From assembly GCF_900115505.1 (NCBI RefSeq), contig NZ_FOWQ01000009.1:1-64000 (forward strand): 64,000 nt of DNA. The letters are read 5' to 3'. Each line of letters begins with the position of its first letter. Position 1 is the first letter of the stretch. Made by a program: the position numbers and the translations under genes. The notes under the pieces were generated by a model that was given only the letters and a program-made list of their open reading frames with translations, ran no database searches and was not told the DNA's origin. Shown piece after piece: positions 8,264-16,735 of this stretch. The stretch comes from Geodermatophilus dictyosporus. Its GTDB lineage: Bacteria > Actinomycetota > Actinomycetes > Mycobacteriales > Geodermatophilaceae.

Positions 8264-8695
8264 TCAGGCCTGCCCGGTGGTGCCGTTGCCCGACTTGGCC
8301 GGCGGGATCAGCGGGTCCGGCAGCGGGCCGCCGGCCTGGCTGTGGGCCTCCGTGCTGGTCACCGGCGGGGGCGGGGTGACCACGGCCTCGACGTCCCCGA
8401 GGAGGGTCGCCTCGCCCTCGATCCTCCCGGTGTCGCCGGTGCCGGTGCCCGTCCCCGACCCCGTGCCCTGGGACCCGGAGCCCCGACCGCCGGAGCCCTG
8501 CTGGGTCAGCTTGTCGATCGTGCCCTGCAGCGGTGCCGGCGCGGCCGCCCTCGCCTGCTCGACGGCCTGCTGGACCTCGGGCCGGCCCAGGAAGCCCTGC
8601 GCCGCCTGCACGATCTGGTCGTACCTCTCCGTGCCGGCGCGCGCCCCGAGCACGTACCCGACGGCGAGGCCCAGTCCCAGCGACAGCTTGCCCAT
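8264..8695 (-). CDS. small Gly-rich protein with YtxH-like N terminus, function unknown
   Basis: A 143-residue protein. The N terminus is a glycine-zipper-like hydrophobic segment, LGLGLAVGYVLGARAG, followed by TERYDQIVQAAQGFLGRP. A low-complexity Gly/Ser/Thr linker and a Pro-rich tail follow. The GYVxGAxAGxxRYxQIVQ segment recurs at the C terminus of the PRC-barrel protein at 21883. Both resemble YtxH-type membrane-associated stress proteins, but no function can be given. The start is the ATG with a GGAGGAG site. Confidence 0.75.
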   Translation of the reverse strand: MGKLSLGLGLAVGYVLGARAGTERYDQIVQAAQGFLGRPEVQQAVEQARAAAPAPLQGTIDKLTQQGSGGRGSGSQGTGSGTGTGTGDTGRIEGEATLLGDVEAVVTPPPPVTSTEAHSQAGGPLPDPLIPPAKSGNGTTGQA

Positions 8696-8783
8696 GTCTC
8701 CTCCTCCAGTCGTGCCCGTCCGGTCGGGACGGTGTCCCCGGAGGGATAGCGCGCAGGACCGGTCCGCAAACCGTCCGCGGCGC

Positions 8784-9392
8784 TCACGGCCGGTGCGCGT
8801 CGACCACCGTGCGCACCAGGGAGTCGCCGAGGTCGTCGGCGTCCCCCTCGAGCAGGCCCGCGTGCCGCAGCGCGGCCACGCCGTGGGTCACCGTCCAGCA
8901 GGCCTGCGCGAGGGCGTGCGCGTCGCCCGCCCGGAGCGTCCCGGCGTCGAGGCACTCCCGCGCCGCGTCGACCACCAGCCCGAGCGACCGCTCGCGGCCG
9001 GCCTCGCGGGTGGCCCGGCCGGGGGTGAAGCCGGGGACCGCCGGACCGAACATGACCGAGAAGAACGAGGGCTCGGCGACGGCGAACCGGCGGTAGGTGC
9101 GGGCCGACGTGACCAGCCGCTCCGGGTCGCCGGCCGGTGCCGGGTCGGCTGCCAGGGCCGCGCGGACGGCGTCGCCGAGTCGGCGGAAACCCTCGGCGTA
9201 CAGCGCGTCGGCGAGGCCGGGCTTGCCGCCGAACAGCGTGTAGACCAGCTGCGTCGAACCGCCCGCGGCCGTGGCCAGCCGCCGCAGCGACAGCCCGTGC
9301 GGCCCCTCCTCGGCGAGCAGGCGTGCGGCGACCTCGACGACCTGCGTGCGCCGGTCCCCGACGTCAGAGACCGCACCGTATGACGCTGTCAT
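8784..9392 (-). CDS. TetR family transcriptional regulator
   Basis: A 202-residue one-domain repressor. Residues about 12-58 are the helix-turn-helix (VVEVAARLLAEEG, LSLRRLATAAGGS, QLVYTLFGGKPGL), followed by an all-helical ligand-binding part. It is divergent from the flavoprotein gene at 9416, and the gap of 23 bases contains a palindrome that overlaps its own ATG. It should therefore repress both itself and the flavoprotein gene. Its inducer is probably a substrate or product of that enzyme. Confidence 0.9.
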   Translation of the reverse strand: MTASYGAVSDVGDRRTQVVEVAARLLAEEGPHGLSLRRLATAAGGSTQLVYTLFGGKPGLADALYAEGFRRLGDAVRAALAADPAPAGDPERLVTSARTYRRFAVAEPSFFSVMFGPAVPGFTPGRATREAGRERSLGLVVDAARECLDAGTLRAGDAHALAQACWTVTHGVAALRHAGLLEGDADDLGDSLVRTVVDAHRP

Positions 9393-9400
9393 GACACCGT
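9383..9400. promoter_or_regulatory. TetR operator palindrome overlapping the regulator start codon
   Basis: TGTCATGACA (9387-9396) is a perfect 10-bp palindrome. It extends to an 18-bp palindrome with ACG and CGT outer arms and one unmatched pair. It covers the ATG of the TetR gene and lies just before TATACC (9401-9406), a likely -10 for the + strand gene whose ATG is only 10 bases further. The + transcript may thus be leaderless. Confidence 0.6.
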
Positions 9401-9415
9401 TATACCCTGTCCGGC

Positions 9416-10828
9416 ATGCGGCCTCCCGTCATCGACACCGACTACCTGGTCATCGGCGCCGGGGCCACCGGCCTCGCCTTCGCCGACACGCTCCTCGACG
9501 AGAGCGACGCGCACATCACGATCGTCGACCGGCACGGCAAGCCCGGCGGGCACTGGAACGACGCCTACCCCTTCGTCACGCTGCACCAGCCCTCGGCCTT
9601 CTACGGCGTCAACTCCACGGAGCTCGGCAGCGGCCGCAAGGACACCACCGGCCTCAACGCCGGCCTCTACGAGCTCGCGACCGGCGCGGAGGTCTGCGGC
9701 TACTACGACCGCGTGGTGGGCAGCCGTCTCGTCCCGAGCGGGCGGGTCACCCACCTCCCCATGAGCGAGCACGAGGGCGCGGGCCGGGTCCGGTCGCTGC
9801 TGTCGGGCGCCGTCACGGAGGTCCGGGTGCGCCGCAAGGTCGTGGACGCCACCTACAACAGCCCATCGGTGCCCTCGACGCACACGCCGTCCTTCACCGT
9901 GGCCCCGGGTGTCCGGCTGGTCCCGCCGAACGCGCTGCCCGGCCTGGGGAACCGCGAGCAGGAGCTCCCGACCCGGTTCACCGTGCTGGGCGGCGGCAAG
10001 ACGGCGATGGACACCTGCGTGTGGCTCGTGACGTCCGGTGCCGACCCGGACGCGATCACCTGGGTCGTCCCGCGCGACTCGTGGCTGATCGACCGGGGAA
10101 CGACGCAGCCGGCGCCGGAGTTCTTCGACGAGGTCATCGGCGGGCAGGCCGACCAGATGGCGGCCTTCGCCGCGGCCACCTCCACCGAGGACCTGTTCCT
10201 CCGGCTGGAGGCCTGCGGCGCGCTGACGCGGATCGACCGCGAGCGCACCCCCGGCATGTTCCACCTCGCCACGGTGGCCCCGGGCGAGGTCGAGGTGCTG
10301 CGCCGGATCCGCGACGTCGTCCGCCTCGGGCGGGTGCGCGCGCTCGAGCCCGACCGCACGGTCCTCGACGGCGGCGAGGTGGCCACGGCGCCGGACACCC
10401 TGTTCGTCGACTGCACGGCCTCGGCCGTCCGCCGCCGACCGGTGCAGCCGGTGTTCCAGGGCGACCGCATCGTCCTGCAGATGCTGCGCCTGCCCCAGCC
10501 GGCCTTCAGCGCCGCGCTCACCGCGTGGGTCGAGGCGCACCGCGACGACGAGGAGCAGCAGAACCGGCTGTGCGGGCCGGTGGCCTTCCCGCACGCGCTC
10601 GACGACTACGCCGGCGCGATGGCGACGACCCTGTGGAACCAGTTCCACTGGACGCAGGACCGCGAGCTGCGCCGCTGGATCCGCGGCAGCCGCCTCGACG
10701 GCTTCAGCAGGCTCGTCGCCGGCGTCGCCCGGGACGACGCGCACGGGCAGGCCGTCCTCGCCCGGTACCGGGAACAGGCGGTGGCCGCGGTGGGCAACCT
10801 GCCGAACCTCACCGCCACGGCGCGCTGA
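9416..10828 (+). CDS. FAD-dependent oxidoreductase/monooxygenase
   Basis: A 470-residue flavoprotein. The FAD motif VIGAGATGLAFADTLL starts near residue 12, followed by GGHWNDAYPFVTLHQPS, and a second nucleotide site VLGGGKTAMDT lies near residue 192. It lacks a clear FxGxxxHxxxW fingerprint, so it is not a typical Baeyer-Villiger enzyme. The overall pattern is that of a two-dinucleotide-site flavoprotein hydroxylase. It is divergent from a TetR gene and probably controlled by it through the shared operator. The ATG lies about 10 bases after a -10-like TATACC with no ribosome site, consistent with leaderless translation. Confidence 0.82.
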   Translation: MRPPVIDTDYLVIGAGATGLAFADTLLDESDAHITIVDRHGKPGGHWNDAYPFVTLHQPSAFYGVNSTELGSGRKDTTGLNAGLYELATGAEVCGYYDRVVGSRLVPSGRVTHLPMSEHEGAGRVRSLLSGAVTEVRVRRKVVDATYNSPSVPSTHTPSFTVAPGVRLVPPNALPGLGNREQELPTRFTVLGGGKTAMDTCVWLVTSGADPDAITWVVPRDSWLIDRGTTQPAPEFFDEVIGGQADQMAAFAAATSTEDLFLRLEACGALTRIDRERTPGMFHLATVAPGEVEVLRRIRDVVRLGRVRALEPDRTVLDGGEVATAPDTLFVDCTASAVRRRPVQPVFQGDRIVLQMLRLPQPAFSAALTAWVEAHRDDEEQQNRLCGPVAFPHALDDYAGAMATTLWNQFHWTQDRELRRWIRGSRLDGFSRLVAGVARDDAHGQAVLARYREQAVAAVGNLPNLTATAR

Positions 10829-10869
10829 GCAGGAGGCGGGTGCACCTGTCCTCCGCCGCGGGCCGGCAC

Positions 10870-10875
10870 TAGGGT
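10870..10875 (+). promoter_or_regulatory. putative -10 element of the AfsR-like gene
   Basis: TAGGGT lies 39 bases before the ATG at 10915 in the short gap after the flavoprotein gene. No clear -35 is visible and no copy of the SARP heptamers is found here. Confidence 0.25.
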
Positions 10876-10914
10876 CGGCCGCGCTCGTGTGATCCGCTGG
10901 TGGGCGAGGCGGCG

Positions 10915-13767
10915 ATGACAGGGAACGGGCACGTGCGCTTCCGGGTCCTCGGGCCGCTGCAGGTCGAGGACGGCTCGGGGCCGGTCGCCGTCGGCGGGCA
11001 CAAGCCGCGCACCCTGCTGGCGACCCTGCTCGTCGCGCACGGCGAGGTGGTGTCCGCCGACCGGCTGGTCGGCACGCTCTGGGGCGACACCCCGCCCGAC
11101 GGCGCCCCCACGGCGCTCCGGGCCTACGTCTCCCGGCTGCGCGGCGCCCTCGGCGACGCCGCGCCCATCCGGCACCGCCCACCCGGCTACTGCCTCGCGC
11201 TCGACGCCGCCACGCTCGACGCCGCCGAGTTCGAGCAGCGGGTGCGGACCGCACGGGCGGCCGCGGCCTCCGGGGACCACGCGCGGGCGCTGGCCGAGCT
11301 CGACACCGCGCTCGGTCTCTGGCGGGGCGACGCGCTCGCCGAGTTCGCCGACGAGGAGTTCGCCGCCGCCGAGGCCGCCCGGCTGACCGAGCTGCGCACC
11401 GGCGCCGCCGCCGACCGCGCCGACGCGCTGGTGGAGCTCGGGCGGGCGGCCGAGGCGGTGCCCGAGCTCGAGGCGCTGGTGCGCGGCCACCCGTCGTGGG
11501 AGCGGCCCGCGGTCACCCTGATGCGGGCGCGGTACGCCACCGGGCGCCAGGCCGACGCGCTCGCCGCGTTCCACGAGCTGCGCACCCGCCTCGACGACGA
11601 GCTGGGCGTGGAGCCGGCCGCCCCGGCCCAGGCGCTGTACCGGCGGATCCTCGTCCACGACCCCGCGCTGGCCGGCACCCCGCCGCCGGGCAACCTCCCG
11701 CGGCGGGCCAGCGGCTTCGTCGGCCGCGGCCGGGAGGTCGAGCGCGTCCTGGCCGCGCTGCGCGCCGGCCCGCTGGTGACGCTGACCGGCGTCGGCGGCG
11801 CGGGCAAGTCGCGGCTCGCCGTCGAGGTGGCGGCCCGGGACCGGGACCGCTTCGACGACGGCGTCTGGCTCTGCGAGCTCGCCGGCCTGCCCTCGGGGAC
11901 ACCGGTCGGCGACGCGGTCGCCGCGGCGCTGGGCATCCGGCAGCGGTCGGGCCTGTCCGTCGAGCAGACGGTGCTGCACTACCTGCGCGAGCGCTCGCTG
12001 CTGCTCGTCGTCGACAACTGCGAGCACGTCCTCGAGCACGCGGCCCGGCTGGTCGGCGAGGTCGTGCAGCGGTGCCCGCGGGTGGTGGTGCTGGCGACCA
12101 GCCGCGAGCCGCTGGGGACCGACGGCGAGCAGGTGTGGCCGGTGCCGCCGCTGCCGCTGGAGGACGCCACCGCGCTGTTCGTCCAGCGGGCCCGCGCGGC
12201 GGTGCCCGACTTCCGCCTGGACCCGGCGGCCGCGGACGCCGTCGCCGCGATCGTCACCCGCCTCGACGGCCTGCCGCTGGGCATCGAGCTCGCCGCGGCG
12301 CGGATGCGCGCCATGAGCCCGGCCGAGGTGGCCCGCCGGCTGGAGGACACCCCGCTGCTCGGCGGCGGGCGAGGGCCGGTCGCGCGGCACCAGAGCCTCG
12401 AGGCGGCGATCGAGTGGTCCTACCGGCTGCTGCCCGAGCCCGAGCAGCGGCTGTTCCGCGGCATGTCGGTGTTCGCCGGCGGCGCCGACCTGCGCGCGGT
12501 GCACCGCGTCGTCGACCCGGCGGCGACCGAGGACGACGTCCTGGACCGGCTGACCCGCCTCGTCGACCGCTCGATGGTCGTGGCGCGCAGCGGGGTGCAC
12601 AGCCGCTACCGGCTGCTGGAGACCCTGCGCGCCTACGGCCGGGCGCGCACCGAGGAGGCGGGGGAGGACGGCGCGCTGGCCCGGCGGCACGTCGCCGTCC
12701 ACGTGGACCTGGCCGAGCGGGCCGGGCGCGGGATGCAGGGCGCCGACGAGCGGGCGTGGGCGGAGGAGGGCCTGGCCGTCTACGACGACCTGCGCGCGGC
12801 CTTCACCCGTGCCGCCGCCGACCGGGACTGGGAGCCGGCGCTGCGGCTGGTGACCGCGGTGCCCGAGCTGGTGCACCTGCGCGTCGGCTACGAGGCCTAC
12901 GCCTGGGCCGAGCAGCTGCTGCGCGTCGTCGACCCCGGCCACCCGCTGTACCCGGCCGCCGTCGGCGCGGCGGCCCGCGGCGCGTGGAACCGGGGTGACT
13001 TCGCCGGCGCCACCGCGACGGCGCGCCTCGCCGGGGGCCGGCTGCCGCCGCCGGGCAACGCGCGCATCGCCCACCCCGGCGACGTGCTGGCCGACGTGGC
13101 GCTCTACGAGGGCGACGTCGAGGCCGCGCTCGCGCACTACACCGCGGAGGCGGAGCGGGCCCGGGCCGACGGCGACCGCATCCGGCTGGTCTGGACCCTG
13201 TACTACGTCGCGGTGTGCCAGGCGGTCGGCCGGACGCCGGAGCGCGGGCTGGCCGCGGCGCGGGAGAGTCTCGAGGTGGCCGACGCGACGGCCAACCCGA
13301 CGGCGCGGTCGATGGGCCGCTACGCGCTGGGGCTGGTGCTCAAGAAGGCCGACCCCGATCGCGCCCTGGCGCTCTTCGACGCGGCGGGGGAGCTGGCCGC
13401 TGGCGTGCGCAACTTCTGGTGGCAGGGGATCGCGATGATGGAGGCCGCGGCCACCCGGGCGGTGCACGGGGACCCGGTCGTGGCCGCCCGCGAGCTGGCC
13501 GCCGTCCTCGCGCACTGGGAGCGGGTCGGTGACGCCACGCAGCAGTGGCTGAACCTGCGCTACGTCGTCCGGCTGCTGCAGCGGGTGGACGCCGCCGACG
13601 ACGCCGCGGCCCTGCACGCCTGCCTGGTGGCGGCCGGCAAGCCCTCGCCGCTCGGTCCGCCCGACGGGACCGGGCCCCGGGGCGACCCCCGGGCGGCCGA
13701 GGCCACCGCCGTCGCGCTCGCCCGCGCCGCGCTGGGCCGGGTCGCGGCCTCGCCGGCGCGTGCCTGA
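10915..13767 (+). CDS. AfsR/SARP-type transcriptional regulator with ATPase and TPR-like domains
   Basis: A protein of about 950 residues in the AfsR layout. Residues about 1-95 are an OmpR-like winged helix (VRFRVLGPLQV, PRTLLATLLVAHGEVVSADRLVGTLWG, LRAYVSRLRGALG). Residues about 100-245 are the bacterial transcriptional activation domain. A P-loop ATPase follows, with Walker A GVGGAGKSRLA near residue 292 and a hydrophobic Walker B strand ending LLLVVDNCEH near residue 365. The C-terminal third is helical and TPR-like. Such proteins activate promoters carrying heptamer repeats with 4-bp spacers, and exactly such repeats lie just after this gene and before the gene at 4754. The ATG at 10915 has an upstream GAGG, and an in-frame GTG at 10900 is possible. 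Confidence 0.92.
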   Translation: MTGNGHVRFRVLGPLQVEDGSGPVAVGGHKPRTLLATLLVAHGEVVSADRLVGTLWGDTPPDGAPTALRAYVSRLRGALGDAAPIRHRPPGYCLALDAATLDAAEFEQRVRTARAAAASGDHARALAELDTALGLWRGDALAEFADEEFAAAEAARLTELRTGAAADRADALVELGRAAEAVPELEALVRGHPSWERPAVTLMRARYATGRQADALAAFHELRTRLDDELGVEPAAPAQALYRRILVHDPALAGTPPPGNLPRRASGFVGRGREVERVLAALRAGPLVTLTGVGGAGKSRLAVEVAARDRDRFDDGVWLCELAGLPSGTPVGDAVAAALGIRQRSGLSVEQTVLHYLRERSLLLVVDNCEHVLEHAARLVGEVVQRCPRVVVLATSREPLGTDGEQVWPVPPLPLEDATALFVQRARAAVPDFRLDPAAADAVAAIVTRLDGLPLGIELAAARMRAMSPAEVARRLEDTPLLGGGRGPVARHQSLEAAIEWSYRLLPEPEQRLFRGMSVFAGGADLRAVHRVVDPAATEDDVLDRLTRLVDRSMVVARSGVHSRYRLLETLRAYGRARTEEAGEDGALARRHVAVHVDLAERAGRGMQGADERAWAEEGLAVYDDLRAAFTRAAADRDWEPALRLVTAVPELVHLRVGYEAYAWAEQLLRVVDPGHPLYPAAVGAAARGAWNRGDFAGATATARLAGGRLPPPGNARIAHPGDVLADVALYEGDVEAALAHYTAEAERARADGDRIRLVWTLYYVAVCQAVGRTPERGLAAARESLEVADATANPTARSMGRYALGLVLKKADPDRALALFDAAGELAAGVRNFWWQGIAMMEAAATRAVHGDPVVAARELAAVLAHWERVGDATQQWLNLRYVVRLLQRVDAADDAAALHACLVAAGKPSPLGPPDGTGPRGDPRAAEATAVALARAALGRVAASPARA

Positions 13768-13771
13768 GCGC

Positions 13772-13800
13772 TGCAGCCGCGGTGCAGCCGGTCTGCAACG
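13772..13800 (+). promoter_or_regulatory. SARP-type heptamer direct-repeat operator
   Basis: TGCAGCC (13772-13778), TGCAGCC (13783-13789) and TGCAACG (13794-13800) are spaced by exactly 4 bases, giving an 11-bp period. The array begins 5 bases after the stop codon of the AfsR-like gene and precedes the methyltransferase gene. A conserved CGTCGTCG block follows at both copies of this operator in the window. Confidence 0.78.
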
Positions 13801-13858
13801 CGGCCGGGCCACCGTCGTCGCACCGCGGGGACGACCCGCACGACGACAGGAGGAACCC

Positions 13859-14695
13859 ATGACCGACACCGTCGACGCCGTCGCCGCCGACCGGGCGCTG
13901 AAGGCCCGGCACCGGGCGATGTGGGGGCTGGGGGACTACCCCTCGGTGGCCCGTGACCTGATCCCCGAGCTCGGCCGGGTGCTGGTCGCCGCGACCGGCG
14001 TGCGCCGCGGCGACCGGGTGCTCGACGTCGCCGCGGGCACCGGCAACGCCGCCGTGCCCGCCGCGCTGACCGGCGCCGAGGTGGTGGCCTCCGACCTCAC
14101 CCCGGAGCTGTTCGCCGCCGGCCGCGAGGCCGCCGCGCTGGCAGGCACCGAGCTGACCTGGGAGGAGGCCGACGCCGAGGCACTGCCGTACCCGGACGCG
14201 AGCTTCGACGTCGTCCTGTCCTGTGTCGGCGTGATGTTCGCGCCGCACCACCAGCGGGCCGCCGACGAGCTGGTGCGGGTGTGCCGCCCGGGCGGGCGGA
14301 TCGGCCTGGTCAGCTGGACGCCCGAGGGCTTCGTCGGCGAGATGTTCCGGACGATGAAGCCCTACGCGCCCCCGCCGCCGCCCGGGGCGCAGCCCCCGCC
14401 GCTGTGGGGCGACGAGGAGCACGTGCGAGGGCTGCTCGGCGACCGCGTCACCGACGTGGTCGCGCGCCGGCAGTCGGTGACCGTCTCCGGCTACGCGTCG
14501 CCCGAGGCGTGGCGGGACTCCTGGAAGCAGGTCTACGGCCCGACGATCGCCACCTACCGCAACGTCGGCGACGACCCCGAGCGGGTCGCGGCGCTCGACC
14601 GCGACCTCGCCGCACTCGCCGCGCGGTACGACCGCGGCAGCGGGACCACCGTCCTGGAGTGGGAGTACCTGCTGCTGACCGCACGCCGCGCCTGA
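13859..14695 (+). CDS. class I SAM-dependent methyltransferase
   Basis: A 278-residue methyltransferase. The SAM-binding motif I is VLDVAAGTGNAA near residue 58. Motif II is VVASDLTPEL, EEADAEALPYPDASFDVVLSCVGVMF is the acidic loop region, and a post-motif follows (LVRVCRPGGRIGLVSW). The substrate is unknown. The ATG has an AGGAGG ribosome site. It lies directly after the AfsR-like regulator with the SARP operator in between, so it is probably activated by that protein. Its first five residues are identical to those of the membrane protein at 4754. Confidence 0.9.
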   Translation: MTDTVDAVAADRALKARHRAMWGLGDYPSVARDLIPELGRVLVAATGVRRGDRVLDVAAGTGNAAVPAALTGAEVVASDLTPELFAAGREAAALAGTELTWEEADAEALPYPDASFDVVLSCVGVMFAPHHQRAADELVRVCRPGGRIGLVSWTPEGFVGEMFRTMKPYAPPPPPGAQPPPLWGDEEHVRGLLGDRVTDVVARRQSVTVSGYASPEAWRDSWKQVYGPTIATYRNVGDDPERVAALDRDLAALAARYDRGSGTTVLEWEYLLLTARRA

Positions 14696-14698
14696 CCG

Positions 14699-15112
14699 GC
14701 CCGGCCGCGGCGACCGGGTACGGGCAGGACGCCGAGCTGCTCCGGCAGCTCGGCACGGTCGAGGTACAGCGTGGAGTGCGTGGTCCTCCCGCCGTCGTCG
14801 AACCGGTTGACCAGGACGAAGGGGAGGGCGACCCGCCGCCCGGTCGCCGGGATCGACTGGCCGGGTGCGTTCATCGGTCCCGTCTGGGTGCCGTGGAACT
14901 CGGCCTGCAGGATCCCCGTGGCGCCGCCCTCGAAGACGCCGACCACGTGGACCTCGTTGTCCGGCTCGGCGGCCGAGCCGCTGACCCCCGGCCCGACCAG
15001 CTGGGCGTCGGGGCGGAAGCTGCCCACCCACGCAGCCGGGTCGTGGGCGCTCCAGACTTGGTGTTCTGCTCCAGGAGAGCTCGTGCCTCGCCCCTCTCTC
15101 GTCCTCCTCCAC
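14699..15112 (-). pseudogene. decayed SnoaL-like/NTF2-fold polyketide cyclase-type gene
   Basis: The residues are spread over three frames. A GTG at 15112 opens EEDERGA, the next frame gives ARALLEQNTK, and a third gives VWSAHDPAAWVGSFRPDAQLVGPG followed by EVHVVGVFEGGATGILQAEF and later blocks to LPEQLGVLP. Restoring one base near 15088 and one near 15070 would rejoin them. Between GVSGS and PDNEVHVVG about 20 residues usual for the family are absent, and no proper stop is reached before the frame runs into the antisense of the methyltransferase gene. This looks like a genuine relic and not one sequencing error. The rest of the 14696-15321 interval shows no other gene. Confidence 0.6.
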
Positions 15113-15321
15113 CGGAACGAGGTCGTGCGGGGCCGCGACGCCACGCCGGTGGCCGTGCCGCCGTGAGGGGTCGCGAGGCGCACGGTGGCCCGGGGCGCGC
15201 GGTGTCTGGACCCGGGCGACCGCAGGTGCTCCACTGGCGGGGACGCCGTGGCGGGAGCGGCCTCCGCGCCGCCGCTGCGTCGGTCGGTCCGCCGTCGAGT
15301 CCCACGGGCGAGGAGCCGCAG

Positions 15322-15507
15322 ATGGGCACGCTCACCGCACCGCCGCCCCGCCGTGCCACCCGGGTCACCCGACCGCCGCTGCGGCCGTGCGTGGCCGGTG
15401 ACATCGGTCCCGAGCGCCGGGAGATCGAGTGCGAGCCGGTCGCCGACCCGGCCCCGGCCCGGCCGGACCCGGCGCCGACCGCGCCGGCCCAGCCCGCCCC
15501 CGCGTGA
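15322..15507 (+). CDS. small Pro/Arg-rich protein of unknown function
   Basis: A 61-residue ORF with an ATG preceded by GAGGAG. The middle contains RPCVAGDIGPERREIECEP, which is more ordered in composition than the Pro/Ala-rich ends. The family is not recognised. The stop overlaps the GTG of the next gene (GTGA), and this is the main reason to accept it as real. It would be the first gene of a three-gene operon. Confidence 0.5.
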   Translation: MGTLTAPPPRRATRVTRPPLRPCVAGDIGPERREIECEPVADPAPARPDPAPTAPAQPAPA

Positions 15508-16256
15508 CCGCGCCGCCCGGACCTCCGGGGCCGTCCCCGGCGCTGGTGCCCGGGGAGGTGCGGGGCTACCGGCGGTTCCGGCTGACCGACGACGGGCTGT
15601 GCCCGCCGGTGCAGCTCGACGCCGGGCCCTGGAGCGGGCCGGTCGAGCGGGCCCGGTGTGCGGTCGACGAGGAGCACGTGCCACCGCAGTGGGGGTGCGG
15701 CTGCGGGCTCTACGGCTGGTACCACCCCAGCCACACCGGCCTGGGCACCGGCTGGGGCAACGTGACGGCGGTCGTCGCCGCCCGCGGCCGCGTCATCCTG
15801 GGCGACTCCGGCTTCCGCGCCGCGGCCGCGCGCGTCGTCGCCGTCAGCCTCCCGCGCGGCACCGGCCCGCGCCGGCGGCGCCGGTGGGAGCGGCTGCTCG
15901 CCGAGCGCCACCCCGGGGTGTCGGTCTACCGCTCCCGTCGGCGCATGGTCCGCCGGCACCCTCCCGAGGACCTCTCCGGTCTGGGCATCGAGGTCCGTCC
16001 CAGCCCGGCCGTGCGCCACCTCTGGACCGCCCTGGCGCTGTGGCTGTCCGGCGTCCTCGTGGTGTGGTCGGTGGCGGCGCTCTCCCGCGGTGCGCTCCTC
16101 CGGATGGGTCCGGTGGAGTGGCTCGGCGTCCTCGCCTGCTTCGTCGCGTGGCAGGCGACCGTCGTCCGGCTGGTCTGCCGGGCCTCCTCGCCACCCGCGG
16201 GCGGCACGCGCGGGGAACCGCCGTGGTCCGACGACGGTGGGAGGGGGACCGGATGA
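15504..16256 (+). CDS. membrane-associated protein of unknown function
   Basis: A 250-residue protein. The N-terminal half (GYRRFRLTDDGLCPPVQLD, then CGCGLYGWYHPSH and ARGRVILGDSGFRA) contains three closely placed Cys and several His and may bind metal. The C-terminal part has two hydrophobic helices near residues 173-190 and 203-220. I do not recognise the family. It is coupled to the genes before and after by 4-base overlaps. Confidence 0.65.
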   Translation: MTAPPGPPGPSPALVPGEVRGYRRFRLTDDGLCPPVQLDAGPWSGPVERARCAVDEEHVPPQWGCGCGLYGWYHPSHTGLGTGWGNVTAVVAARGRVILGDSGFRAAAARVVAVSLPRGTGPRRRRRWERLLAERHPGVSVYRSRRRMVRRHPPEDLSGLGIEVRPSPAVRHLWTALALWLSGVLVVWSVAALSRGALLRMGPVEWLGVLACFVAWQATVVRLVCRASSPPAGGTRGEPPWSDDGGRGTG

Positions 16257-16666
16257 GGACGAGTCGCCTGGTGCTGACCGGCGCGGCGGTCGGCACGGTC
16301 GTGGGCACGGCGCGCGCGGACCTCGACGCCACCCACGTGTTCAACCCCGACTGGCCGCCGCACGCCCGGTTCCACGGCGCCGCCGGCTGGGGCACGGTGG
16401 CGGGCGCCCAGCTGCTGGCGCTGTGGCTGCTGTGGCGACCGGCGTCCTCGCCCGCCGAGCAGGACCTGGCGGCCAGGACCGCCGCACTGCTGACGGCGGT
16501 CGCCTGGGCGCCGTTCTTCCCCGCCCTCGCCACCCCCGGGACGGCGGTGGAGGACGAGCCCGGACACCTGCCGCGGGTGGCCGGCGTGCCGCTGAACCTG
16601 GTCCCCGCCGGCCTCGTGCCGGCCGTCGCCGCCGTCGGCTACCTGCTGCACCGGCGCGGGCTGTAG
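16253..16666 (+). CDS. small membrane protein with HVFNPDWPPHARFH motif
   Basis: A 137-residue protein with four hydrophobic segments. The sequence HVFNPDWPPHARFHGAAG after the first helix is conserved in a group of uncharacterised small membrane proteins (I recall it as DUF6640-like, but am not certain). The ATG overlaps the previous stop (ATGA). It ends the three-gene operon and faces the convergent ppa gene. Confidence 0.65.
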   Translation: MRTSRLVLTGAAVGTVVGTARADLDATHVFNPDWPPHARFHGAAGWGTVAGAQLLALWLLWRPASSPAEQDLAARTAALLTAVAWAPFFPALATPGTAVEDEPGHLPRVAGVPLNLVPAGLVPAVAAVGYLLHRRGL

Positions 16667-16735
16667 GTCACCGACGACGCGGACGCGCGGCCCGAGCGGC
16701 CGGCGACGCCGGCAGCAGGCGGGTCAGCCGGCCGG

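Noticed and set aside
10606..13869. 1087-codon minus ORF opposite the AfsR-like gene
   Set aside because: The length is caused by codon bias on the other strand, and all domain motifs are on the + strand.
16680..16735. Terminator between the unknown operon and ppa
   Set aside because: GCCGGC repeats can pair in several short ways, but no single strong stem stands out.
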